Part shown: piece by piece, positions 1 to 8,073 of the stretch | Layout of the letters: each line of letters starts with the position of its first letter | Numbering within the stretch: position 1 is the first letter of the stretch | Assembly: GCA_003224525.1 (NCBI GenBank) | Contig: QHZB01000205.1 | Coordinates: 1-47,546, forward strand | Length of the DNA stretch: 47,546 nucleotides | Reading direction: 5' to 3' | Origin: Acidobacteriota bacterium | GTDB taxonomy: Bacteria; Acidobacteriota; Terriglobia; Acidiferrales; UBA7541 | The notes under the pieces: model-generated | The model's database searches: none | What the model saw: only the letters and a program-made list of their open reading frames with translations | Told to the model about the DNA's origin: nothing | Made by a program: the position numbers and the translations under genes

Positions 1-1772
1 TCGAGAGTGCCAAGGTGTTCGAAAACCAGCCCGGTCATGTCCGAAAGATACTGGTTCAGGAAATTCGCGAGATCCTGAGCGTCCAATTTTTCGGAAATGG
101 TCGTGAAGCCGCGAATATCGCTGAACATGACGGTAATGTCGGTTTTCTTTGGTTCCACAAGACGTGGATTGACGAGCAGGCGGCGGATGACTTCGGGGCT
201 GAGGTATTGGCCGAAAGCGGAGCGGACGCGGCGTTTTTCTTTTTCTTCGAACAGCGCTCGATATAGGGAGACGAGAAGCACATTGGAACTCAGCGTAAGC
301 GCCGGCACCCCGAAGTTGAGCCACCAACCGTGCAGAAATGTAAAATAATCGACCGCAACCAAAGGGGCGATCAGGAACGCGCCGAACCACATCCAGCGTG
401 GCGTAACAAGGGCCATCCAGATTCCCAGGGGAATGCCGAAGAAGAAAATGAGCAGAACGTCCGCCAGCGTTTGCTTCGCACCGCGATAAAGAAACGACTG
501 GTGCAGAATGCAGTCGATCACGTTCGCATGGATTTCTACGCCGGGGTAGTCGAGCCCTCCGTAAGGCGTCGTTCGCAGATCGCCAATGCCTGTCGCTGTC
601 GCGCCGACGAGCACGATCTTGCCGCCAAACATATCCGGAGATATTTTCTTTTCGACGACGTCGGCGAGCGAATAGTGAGAGTAGGTGTAACCGGGTCCGT
701 GAAAGTTGACGACCACGCGGCCGAGGTCATCCGTGCGGACCTGCGCGGATTGGCCGAAAAGTATTCGGTACGCGCCCACCGGCCCATATTCCAAAACAAC
801 TTGTTCATTTGGCAGCCTGAAGTACGATCGCACCGTCTGCACGTCAAGAGAGGCGTAAATGTCCCAATCATTGAAATCCTTGGAGCGGCCGTAAGGAATG
901 ATCAGGTTGGCCTGGCGGACAACGCCGTCCACGTCCGGGTACACGTTAAAAAACCCGGTCGAGGAGGCTTCCTCGCTGAGCGCGCTGGTAAGGATTTCCA
1001 GGTTTGCTTCTGTGCCCTTGGGCAGGAGATTGTCCGGCTGAAATTTCTCCATGAGGCCGATGCGATCCTGCTTGCCGGTTTCTGGGCGGAGCGGGCGCAC
1101 GCTCGGAAAAGAATAAAAGGCGATTTGATTGGCGTAGGTGTCGAGCGTCTTGTCATCCAAGCCGCGTAGATCTGCTTCGGTGTGAAGGAAGAAATTTCCG
1201 AGCACAACCGCTCCAAAGCGTTGGATAGCGGTAGCGAACTGCTTGTCCGCGTCGTACTGGGTGGCGAGCTTTTGAACTTCCGCGGACAGTAGCGGATCGA
1301 TCGTTTCCCCGCGTTTTCGGCGGGCTTCCATCTCCGCCCACAACGCGCGGATCGGAGCCGCGCTCTGGTCCGGTTTGCTGAAGGTGACGTCAAAGGCCAC
1401 GACTTTCGCGCCAGCTTCACGGAGTACGTCGAGCATGTTTGCAAAATGGGTTCTGGAAAAAGGCCACTTTCCGAGCACTTCTTGCGAATGTTGATCGATA
1501 TCCACGATGACGATTCGCGGATCGATGGGCGTGGCGCTGCGCGGGCGGTAACGGAAACGCGTATCCAGCGAGTCGTATTCCAGGCGCTGGATAAAATTGA
1601 AAATAGGGGTAGTGCGTTCTCCGACGAAAGTAAAGTAGTACAGCACCAGCGCAAGAAGCGTGATGACAACGCTGATGACGAACGAGACGCGGTGGCGCCA
1701 CCACGTTAGAAGCAATTCGTAGAGGCCAAGAGCGCCCCGCCGTTGCCAGAATCCTTCTGACGGAGCTGCCAT
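1..1772 (-). CDS. CHASE2-domain adenylate/guanylate cyclase (3' end outside window)
   Basis: Membrane-bound class III nucleotide cyclase. About 590 residues are visible and the end lies beyond base 1. Order: a short cytoplasmic start and one membrane helix (about residues 25-47), a large extracytoplasmic CHASE2 sensor (about 60-395), three helices (about 400-480), then the start of the catalytic domain with FSDIRGFTTISEKL, whose Asp is the first metal ligand of this family. The remaining catalytic residues are not visible, so ATP versus GTP use cannot be judged. I chose the ATG at 1772, 13 nt after the FHA gene stop. I see no clear ribosome site, so translation may be coupled to the FHA gene. 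It is the third gene of a PP2C-FHA-cyclase unit. CHASE2 senses an unknown external signal in this family. The family call is firm, the start moderately so. Confidence 0.9.
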   Translation of the reverse strand, partial: MAAPSEGFWQRRGALGLYELLLTWWRHRVSFVISVVITLLALVLYYFTFVGERTTPIFNFIQRLEYDSLDTRFRYRPRSATPIDPRIVIVDIDQHSQEVLGKWPFSRTHFANMLDVLREAGAKVVAFDVTFSKPDQSAAPIRALWAEMEARRKRGETIDPLLSAEVQKLATQYDADKQFATAIQRFGAVVLGNFFLHTEADLRGLDDKTLDTYANQIAFYSFPSVRPLRPETGKQDRIGLMEKFQPDNLLPKGTEANLEILTSALSEEASSTGFFNVYPDVDGVVRQANLIIPYGRSKDFNDWDIYASLDVQTVRSYFRLPNEQVVLEYGPVGAYRILFGQSAQVRTDDLGRVVVNFHGPGYTYSHYSLADVVEKKISPDMFGGKIVLVGATATGIGDLRTTPYGGLDYPGVEIHANVIDCILHQSFLYRGAKQTLADVLLIFFFGIPLGIWMALVTPRWMWFGAFLIAPLVAVDYFTFLHGWWLNFGVPALTLSSNVLLVSLYRALFEEKEKRRVRSAFGQYLSPEVIRRLLVNPRLVEPKKTDITVMFSDIRGFTTISEKLDAQDLANFLNQYLSDMTGLVFEHLGTL

Positions 1773-1785
1773 CGCGTATCGGATG

Positions 1786-2511
1786 CTACCCGCGGAAGAC
1801 GAAGTTCAGCCGGACGCCGGAGACTTCGACGAGATCGCCGTCGTTCAGGCGCACGGGGCCGGCGATGGGAGTGCCGTTGATGTTGGGAGTCTTGTCGCCG
1901 GGACCGAGGTAGTAGCCGTCATCGCGCTGATTGATCTGCGCGGCCATCTGTGGTTTGAACCAGCCCTTGAGGCGAACGGTGGCCATGGCGGATTTTCCGA
2001 TGACGGTGAGTTTGTTGGTCAGAACATACTCTTTCTGATCGGTCTGGCCGCTGAGAACGACAAGTGTCGGAACTTTCATGCGAGCCGAGGCAAACTGCAT
2101 GGATTCGCCCATGGCGGCAGCCTGCTGGAGCATCTGGCGGCGTTCCTTAGTGTCCAGCACCATGGTTTCGTCGATGCGCGGCGCTGCGGTTTTGCGGCCG
2201 GAGTCCCAGGGCACCGGCGCATCGCCGCTGGTATCGACCTTGATTTTGTGTTTTCCGATATGGATGTTGTCGCCATCGTGCAGAGTAGCGCGCTCGACAC
2301 GGAGATCGTTCACAAAAGTGCCGTTGAGGCTGTCGAGATCTTCAATGACCATGCGGCCGGCCTCGAAATAGATTTTCGCGTGATAGTTGGATACGGCGAG
2401 GTTATCGACGGGCAAGTCGTTGTCCGGGGAGCGGCCAATGGTTATGGGCCGGCTGCCCACGGGAATCTCTTTCATGATTTTGTTGTCAAACATGAGGCTG
2501 AGCTTCGGCAT
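1786..2511 (-). CDS. Protein with two FHA domains
   Basis: A 241-residue cytoplasmic phosphothreonine-binding adaptor. The first FHA domain (about residues 5-90) has the typical GRSPDNDLPVDN, SNYHAKI and LDSLNGTFVN stretches, which carry the Arg, Ser and Asn used to bind phosphothreonine. A second FHA-like fold (about 145-241) has VIGKSAMATV and NINGTPI but lacks the clear Arg/Ser/His set, so it may not bind phosphopeptide. The start is the ATG at 2511: it has GGAGG eight bases upstream and lies one base after the PP2C stop. An in-frame ATG at 2562 would overlap the PP2C gene by 50 nt and is less likely. The placement suggests it links Ser/Thr phosphorylation to the cyclase downstream; that link is inference. 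Confidence 0.92.
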   Translation of the reverse strand: MPKLSLMFDNKIMKEIPVGSRPITIGRSPDNDLPVDNLAVSNYHAKIYFEAGRMVIEDLDSLNGTFVNDLRVERATLHDGDNIHIGKHKIKVDTSGDAPVPWDSGRKTAAPRIDETMVLDTKERRQMLQQAAAMGESMQFASARMKVPTLVVLSGQTDQKEYVLTNKLTVIGKSAMATVRLKGWFKPQMAAQINQRDDGYYLGPGDKTPNINGTPIAGPVRLNDGDLVEVSGVRLNFVFRG

Positions 2512-2512
2512 C

Positions 2513-3364
2513 TCAATTTCCTCCAGTTCTGCCATTTGAACCTTGATTTTTGGGGGTCCCACGGCGCAACCACGAAAACCACCCCTGGGAATCCTTTTCG
2601 AGCCGCACAGTCAAAACCGTGATGTTGTCCGGGCCGCCGCGCTCATTGGCGAGGGCCACGAGTTTTTCCGCTGCCCGGGCAGGGTCGGTTTCCGCCTGGA
2701 GCGTTCCCGCGATTTCCGGCTCCGTGACCAAGCGCGTCAATCCGTCGGAGCAGAGCAGCAGAACATCCCGGGGGAAAAGTATGTGTTCCTCAGCGTCTAC
2801 TTCGATCGCCGCTTGTGCGCCAAGCGCGCGCAGCAGAACGCTTTGCATGTTGCTTTCTTCGGCCTCGGCGACGGTCAAAATCCCGCGCCGCACTTGTTCG
2901 GCCACCAGAGAATGATCCCGGGTGAGCTGAAGCAAGCTGCCGCTGCGGAGTAAATAGGCGCGGCTGTCACCCACGTGAGCGATGCTGAGTTTTGCGCCAT
3001 CGATCCACGCCGCCGTCAGAGTCGCGCCCATGCCGCGATGATCAGGATTCTTTTCAGCGGCCTTGAAAATGGTTCTGTTGGCCAGATGGACGGCCGTAGC
3101 AAGGTGTTTTGTCCGGGCGCTCCAATGGGGTTGTACTGCACCGATGACCTGAGCTGCGGGATTGCTATCGGCGTCGCGGCAGTGTTTCACGACCGTCTCA
3201 ACAGCCATGGCGCTGGCGATCTCGCCGTGGACTTCGCCCCCCATGCCGTCGGAAAGCACGAAGAGGTTGAGCGGCTGAACGATCTTGTAGCAATCTTCGT
3301 TGTTTGTGCGCACCCGACCCACATCGGACACGCCGCCGCTTGCGATTCGCACACGAACTCCCAT
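2513..3364 (-). CDS. PP2C-family Ser/Thr protein phosphatase
   Basis: A 283-residue soluble metal-dependent phosphatase (PPM/PP2C, Stp1/PrpC type) that removes phosphate from Ser/Thr of proteins. Motifs in order: GRVRTNNEDCY, VLSDGMGGEVHGEIAS with the metal-binding Asp and GMGG, IAHVGDSRAYLLRSG, TRDHSLV, LLLCSDGLTRLV, and RGGPDNITVLTV with the last metal Asp. The length is normal for the family and all metal Asp positions look intact. The start is the ATG at 3364; the ribosome site is weak. It is the first gene of a three-gene minus-strand unit with the FHA and cyclase genes. Its partner kinase could be the PEGA kinase at 17.7-20 kb, but no direct link is shown. Confidence 0.95.
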   Translation of the reverse strand: MGVRVRIASGGVSDVGRVRTNNEDCYKIVQPLNLFVLSDGMGGEVHGEIASAMAVETVVKHCRDADSNPAAQVIGAVQPHWSARTKHLATAVHLANRTIFKAAEKNPDHRGMGATLTAAWIDGAKLSIAHVGDSRAYLLRSGSLLQLTRDHSLVAEQVRRGILTVAEAEESNMQSVLLRALGAQAAIEVDAEEHILFPRDVLLLCSDGLTRLVTEPEIAGTLQAETDPARAAEKLVALANERGGPDNITVLTVRLEKDSQGWFSWLRRGTPKNQGSNGRTGGN

Positions 3365-3631
3365 GCTGCCCTGAGATTACACCCCGGCCCACACCTGTAC
3401 CTGGCAACTCCGTTCCCACGCTAACAGAGCGCCGAGACCGGCGAAAGGCTTTGAACCCTACTGATTACTCGCTCTTTCGCCACATGCGGACGCGGAAGCG
3501 ACGCGCGCTCTTCGGTTTATGGGTGATCGCCAGTGTTGGGCGGCACACATTGCGTGCCTACCGTACCGGCTTTCGTTATACTTTCGATCTGCCCGGAGCG
3601 CGTCGCCTCTGCGGCGCATTGTCCTTCTTCT

Positions 3632-5275
3632 ATGGCTGGAATCAAAAAATCGCTGCCCAGGCGCGTCCCGAGAGCCCAAAGAAAGACGCTCAGCGCGACG
3701 AAAGCCACTCGTGAACTTGAAGAACTGAACCGTATAGGGATGGCTCTTTCCGAAACCCGGGATGTCGAGCAGTTGCTGGACCTGATCCTTAAGAAAGCCA
3801 GAGAAATCACCGCGGCGGATGCCGGCTCACTGTATCTCGTGGAGAAAGGCGGGGTATCCGCGGAGGCTGGGTTGCGTGCTTCGCTGCTACGGTTCAAGCT
3901 GACGCAAAACGACAGCGTACAGTTTCCTTTCAGCGAACACACGCTTCCGCTAACGGAAGATTCCATGGCGGGATATTGCGCGCTGCACGGCGAAGTGATC
4001 GAGCTTGCCGACGCGTATCGCATCCCAAAGGCGCGGCCGTTTCACTTCAATGCCACGTTCGATCAGCAGGCCGGCTACCGCACACGCTCGCTGATCACGC
4101 TTCCAATGAAAAACGGGAAGGGCGAGGTCCTCGGCGTGCTGCAGTTGATCAATTGCAAGCGCAATGCCAAGGCGCGGCTGACCGATTCTGGCGGAGTGCA
4201 GCGCTGGGTGCATCCCTTTCCAGAGCGCGCCGTGAGGCTGGGGTTATCGCTGGCTTCGCAGGCGGCAGTGGCTTACGAGAATTCGAGGTTGTATCGAGAC
4301 ATAGAGAATCTGTTCGATGGATTTGTGAATGCCGCCGTGAAGGCCATCGAACAGCGCGACCCGACGACGTCCGGTCATTCGCAGCGAGTTTGCGAAATGA
4401 CCGTGGCATTGGCCGAAGCGGTGGACCGCGAGCCGCGCGGTCCTTACGGGGATCTGCGGTTTTCCCGGGAACAGATGAAAGAACTGCGCTACGCCGCTTT
4501 GCTGCATGACTTCGGCAAGGTGGGAGTCCGCGAAGAAGTGCTGGTGAAGGCGAAAAAACTCTATCCGCTGCATTTTGTGCGCGTGCTGGACCGCTTCGAC
4601 TACATCCGGCGGGACTTTGAGGCGCGAATCGCGGAGCAGAAAGTGGAAGCGCTGCTTTCGCCGTCCCGGAAACATGCCGCGGAGCGCCTGCGCATGCTCG
4701 ACGAGGAATCGCGCCGGTTGCGCGGCCAACTGGATCGATTCGCGGAATTCATCGCCAAGGCCAACGAGCCAACGCTTCTTCCTTCCGGGGACTTCGAAGT
4801 GCTGAACGAGATTGCGCAGAAAACGTATCGCGATCCGCGCGGGAAGGAGCGTCCCTACCTTTCGTCCGAGGAAGTGCGGTTTCTTTCGATTCCCCGCGGC
4901 AGTCTGGATGCCGATGAGCGCCGTCAGATCGAATCGCACGTGGTGCACGGTTTCAATTTTCTGGCGCAGATTCCCTGGACACCGGAATACCAGGCCATCC
5001 CGGCGATTGCCCGCGCCCACCATGAAAAGGTCAACGGCAAGGGTTACCCGTTCGGCCTGAACTCCGGACAGATCCCGGTGCAAGCCAAAATGATGACGAT
5101 TTGCGACATTTTCGACGCACTCTCCGCGTCGGACCGTCCTTACAAGCGCGCGGTTCCCACCGACCGCGCGCTGGACATTTTGAAACTCTGCGTGCGCGAC
5201 GAAGAGATCGACACTGAACTCTTCCGCATTTTTCTGGACGCTCAGGTTTACCGGCTAGCCGGGAAATCGTCTTAG
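3632..5275 (+). CDS. GAF domain plus HD-GYP phosphodiesterase, with a long insertion
   Basis: A 547-residue soluble protein that probably hydrolyses cyclic di-GMP. A GAF sensor domain lies at about residues 30-230 (TADAGSLYLVE-like core, LITLPMKN). An HD-GYP domain follows: HSQRV near 250, LLHDFGKVG near 290, HHEKVNGKGYP near 463, and the DIFDALSASDRPYKRAVP helix after it. The HD and GYP motifs are intact except that the usual Asp of HHExxDGxGYP is Asn here. The spacing between HD and GYP is about 170 residues; about 60 is usual. The extra segment is charged and helical (see findings). The ATG at 3632 is preferred because homology begins shortly after it, but no ribosome site is visible; an upstream ATG at 3533 encodes an unlikely leader. 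It is divergent from the PP2C unit. Confidence 0.88.
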   Translation: MAGIKKSLPRRVPRAQRKTLSATKATRELEELNRIGMALSETRDVEQLLDLILKKAREITAADAGSLYLVEKGGVSAEAGLRASLLRFKLTQNDSVQFPFSEHTLPLTEDSMAGYCALHGEVIELADAYRIPKARPFHFNATFDQQAGYRTRSLITLPMKNGKGEVLGVLQLINCKRNAKARLTDSGGVQRWVHPFPERAVRLGLSLASQAAVAYENSRLYRDIENLFDGFVNAAVKAIEQRDPTTSGHSQRVCEMTVALAEAVDREPRGPYGDLRFSREQMKELRYAALLHDFGKVGVREEVLVKAKKLYPLHFVRVLDRFDYIRRDFEARIAEQKVEALLSPSRKHAAERLRMLDEESRRLRGQLDRFAEFIAKANEPTLLPSGDFEVLNEIAQKTYRDPRGKERPYLSSEEVRFLSIPRGSLDADERRQIESHVVHGFNFLAQIPWTPEYQAIPAIARAHHEKVNGKGYPFGLNSGQIPVQAKMMTICDIFDALSASDRPYKRAVPTDRALDILKLCVRDEEIDTELFRIFLDAQVYRLAGKSS

Positions 5276-5366
5276 TCTTCATCGCGCATTACTCATTGGC
5301 TCTATACCGGCATCAAGAAACCAAGAGGCGACGGCATCCTCTAAACTAGGGAGAGGTAGGTTTGCC

Positions 5367-6134
5367 TTGCTGACTTATCTTCTTGGACCAATCCTGGCGT
5401 TGTTCCCGCGAAGGTGGCGAAAATTGCTGCCCGCCGGTTCCGCCATGGAGTGCCGCAGGGCGGCGGTCCTCAGCGGGTTTGGGGAAGCGGTGATCGCACT
5501 CATCGCCCTGATATACTGGTATTCGCATTACATGACGCTGATGATGGATCATGCCTTAGACGCGGCCATTACCGGGAAATTGCCCCCGGGAGTGACGGAT
5601 CACGAGATCGGCTTTACTGCGCTGGTGATTTGGGCGACGCATCCGCTGACTTGGCTGCTTGCCTATGCCGGAGTCGAGGGGAGCGTGCGGTTGGTAGGAG
5701 CGGCATTCACGGAGACGAATCTGGGAATTTTTCCTCTGTTCGTTCTGGACAAGGTGATCGGGATGATCACCGGGCAAGGCAAGGAGGAAGCATCGGCAAC
5801 AAAGTATGGCGCGCAGGAAAATTTTTCCTCGTATGTCGGGGCTATTCGAGAGAAGGCGATGGTCAGGGGACTTCCAGAGGTCCCGGATGAACTATGCTTT
5901 AGCGGAAGCGCGCCCGATGAATTCCTTGAAGTTCGTGCGTGCCGGAGAAAGGCAGATTGGAACCCGCCGCGCACGGTGCGCTACCAGGATACCTTTTACA
6001 GGTTGGAAGCGTGTTCCGTAAGGAGCGCGTCGCGGCCGTTTCGCTACACGCTGCGGAAATTGACGGCGGGGGTCATGGGGCGGACCGTGCTGGTCTATTC
6101 GCCCGAGGAAACGCCTGTCCTTGCAAAGAGATGA
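5367..6134 (+). CDS. Uncharacterised membrane protein
   Basis: A 255-residue protein that I do not recognise by function. The start is probably the TTG at 5367, which has GGAGAGG about ten bases upstream; no ATG fits as well. There are hydrophobic segments near residues 1-15, 35-55 and 78-112 (including LIALIYWYSHYMTLMM and ALVIWATHPLTWLLAYAG), then a soluble C-terminal half rich in Arg with two Cys. The long loop EEASATKYGAQENF is polar. It lies 91 bp after the HD-GYP gene on the same strand and could be cotranscribed. The reading frame is clean and codon use matches its neighbours, so I take it as real. A family search would be needed for any role. Confidence 0.7.
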   Translation: MLTYLLGPILALFPRRWRKLLPAGSAMECRRAAVLSGFGEAVIALIALIYWYSHYMTLMMDHALDAAITGKLPPGVTDHEIGFTALVIWATHPLTWLLAYAGVEGSVRLVGAAFTETNLGIFPLFVLDKVIGMITGQGKEEASATKYGAQENFSSYVGAIREKAMVRGLPEVPDELCFSGSAPDEFLEVRACRRKADWNPPRTVRYQDTFYRLEACSVRSASRPFRYTLRKLTAGVMGRTVLVYSPEETPVLAKR

Positions 6135-6206
6135 AGTGCCTGATGTTCCGCGGATCGCGCGTGCTTCGCTTTCATCGGCATGAGGTTCTCCACTACAATT
6201 CCACCC

Positions 6207-6744
6207 ATGTCTTGGCACCGCCGCGTCCTAGCGCTCAGCAGTCTGCGCCGGCGGCATCCGGAGCGCGGCTGCTGCTGCTGCCGCGGCGAATAGTTTCGGG
6301 CGAGCGCGCCGCGCTCGCGGTGCTGGACGTGAACGGGCGGCTGACTCCGGGAGTTACGGTGAATTTTTCGAACGGGGACCGGCTCACGACCGATGCGACG
6401 GGCAGGGCCCTTTTCGTGGCGCCGCTCAATCCCGGCGTGATATATGGTTCGATTGCGGGCCGCTCGGGGCGAGTCGCCACCGCCATTCTCGCGCCCGGCG
6501 AAGCGCATCCACTTCGATCGAAGTCTCATCCGCGCCGCAATTCGCTTCGGAAATCGCGGAACTTTTCGGTGGCAATCCGCTGCGCGCCTCAAGCAGCGGA
6601 GGCGCGGAGAATCTTGCTCGGTTTGATATCGTGGGGCGGAAGAACGGCAGCTTTCTGATATCGATCCGGCTGGTGCCCTCCTTGGGCGTCCCTAGGGGCG
6701 TTCTGCGGAGGAACCCGGGAACCGGGATCAAGCGCCTTTCTTGA
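6207..6744 (+). pseudogene. Frame-broken exported Ig-like/regulatory-domain gene
   Basis: Three short stretches in three different frames read as one protein. The ATG at 6207 opens MSWHRRVLALSS, like a signal peptide start, but this frame stops soon after. A second frame carries a beta-sandwich-like segment (LLLPRRIVSGERAALAVLD, GVTVNFSNGD, VATAILAP) to about 6500. A third frame continues with ASTSIEVSSAPQ, EIAELFGGNPL and GSFLISIRLVPS to a stop at 6742-6744, running 17 nt into the 3' end of the convergent rmuC gene. Either the gene has decayed or the read has small indels. Function is unknown. Confidence 0.45.
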
Positions 6745-7873
6745 TGCTGGCTTCGCGGGGAAGTGCGAGCGTGCCCCCGGGATCTTCGAAAGGGAGCTCA
6801 GGAACACCCGCGCCGAGCATGGTTTCCAGAGTGTTCTGGGCCCTCTCGAAGAGTTTGTCGGACTCGCTGTAACTTTGCTGGGCGTTCTTCAAATGGGTGC
6901 CCAGAGTTTCGAACTTGTCCGCGAATTTTTCCAGTTGCTTTTCCATTCCGGAAAGGCTTTCCAGCAGGCGTTTGGCATTTTCTTCCATGTGCATACCGCG
7001 AAGGCCCATGGCGATAACACAGAGATGGGCGTAGAGCGTATTGGGCGACACGACGATGACTTTTTTATCGCGGCAGTAGGCATCCAGGGTTTGTCCCTTG
7101 CTGTCTTCGGTCATGAGGAGTTCGTAGTAGACGCTTTCCGAAGGGACGAACATCAACGCGACATCGAGCGTGCCTTCCTCGGGCACGATGTATTTCTTGG
7201 TGATGGCATCGGCATGGCCCTTCACCGCGGTGGCGAAGGCCCGGCGCGCTTCGTCGCCCTCGGCGCTGATCCTGCGATAGGCATCGAGAGGGAACTTCGA
7301 GTCGATGGCCATCAATTTTTTGTCGCGCAGCTTGATCACCACGTCCGCGGCTTCTCCGCTGGAAAAGCGGTATTGCGTTGCGTACTGGGCAGTGGGAAGG
7401 GAGTCTTCGAGCAAGCGCTCCAGCGTCACTTCGCCCAGAGAGCCACGCGACTTAGCGCCGCCCAAAATGCCTTCGAGGGTCTGCGCGGTCTGGGACATCT
7501 GTTTCCCGGCTAGCTGCACTTCGCCGAGCTGCCGCTGAATTTGGCTGATCTGATCGCGGGTGTTCTTGAGTTCGTCGGCCATCTTGGTTTGCGCATCGGA
7601 AGTCATCTGGCCGGTAATCTGGGCGGAGTTCTTGATGGCGTCCTGCAAGGTGGGGGTGACGCCATCGAGGCGCTGTGCGACACTCTTGGCGATGGTTTCT
7701 AGTTGACCGGTGCTGGAGGCCTGCGACGTTGCAATCGTTTGCAGGTCGCGGCGCAATTCGTTCATCTGGGATTCGAGAGCCTCGGCCTTGTGGCGTCCTT
7801 GCGAAGTCTCGAGCGCAAGCCAGAGCACCAGGACGGCCACGAGAATCACGACTCCAATCGAGACTGCGCTCAT
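6728..7873 (-). CDS. rmuC: RmuC-family DNA recombination protein
   Basis: A 381-residue protein with one N-terminal membrane helix (about residues 3-22), a coiled coil (about 30-130) and the RmuC nuclease-like core (about 140-340). Core landmarks are SRGSLGEVTLERLLED, ADVVIKLRDKKLMAIDSKF and FVPSESVYYELL. In Escherichia coli RmuC limits inversions at short inverted repeats; its biochemical role is still poorly defined. It is shorter than the 475-residue E. coli protein, mainly outside the core. The start is the ATG at 7873 with GGAG about six bases upstream. It is a single gene, convergent with the broken gene to its left. Confidence 0.92.
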   Translation of the reverse strand: MSAVSIGVVILVAVLVLWLALETSQGRHKAEALESQMNELRRDLQTIATSQASSTGQLETIAKSVAQRLDGVTPTLQDAIKNSAQITGQMTSDAQTKMADELKNTRDQISQIQRQLGEVQLAGKQMSQTAQTLEGILGGAKSRGSLGEVTLERLLEDSLPTAQYATQYRFSSGEAADVVIKLRDKKLMAIDSKFPLDAYRRISAEGDEARRAFATAVKGHADAITKKYIVPEEGTLDVALMFVPSESVYYELLMTEDSKGQTLDAYCRDKKVIVVSPNTLYAHLCVIAMGLRGMHMEENAKRLLESLSGMEKQLEKFADKFETLGTHLKNAQQSYSESDKLFERAQNTLETMLGAGVPELPFEDPGGTLALPREASIKKGA

Positions 7874-8000
7874 TCTTTCTCCAATTCGCCGACGGGAAAC
7901 GGTCTTCTTACTCTAGCAGAGGTCGAAGGTCCAAAGTTGAAAGTTGAAATGGAGGAAAAGAGGTGCGGCCAACGCCGGGAAACGCAGCACCCCGGTGCTC

Positions 8001-8035
8001 TCGAAAAGAAAGAGGGTCCCGGGGCGGGGACCCTC
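8001..8035 (-). terminator. Intrinsic terminator of the TonB receptor gene
   Basis: A perfect 9-bp GC stem (GAGGGTCCC at 8012-8020 with GGGACCCTC at 8027-8035, six-base loop) is followed on the minus strand by TTTCTTTT at about 8004-8011. It lies 39 bp past the stop of the minus-strand receptor gene, in the right orientation for Rho-independent termination. Confidence 0.8.
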
Positions 8036-8073
8036 GCGAGGTTGGCGAACCGGGCAGGCGCCGAAGAGTTTGG

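Noticed and set aside
330-1169. Long plus-strand open frame of 279 codons
   Set aside because: It lies antisense to the cyclase gene, which has clear CHASE2 and cyclase motifs; the frame has no known motif.
4244-5083. Minus-strand 279-codon frame
   Set aside because: It is antisense to the HD-GYP domain and has no motif.
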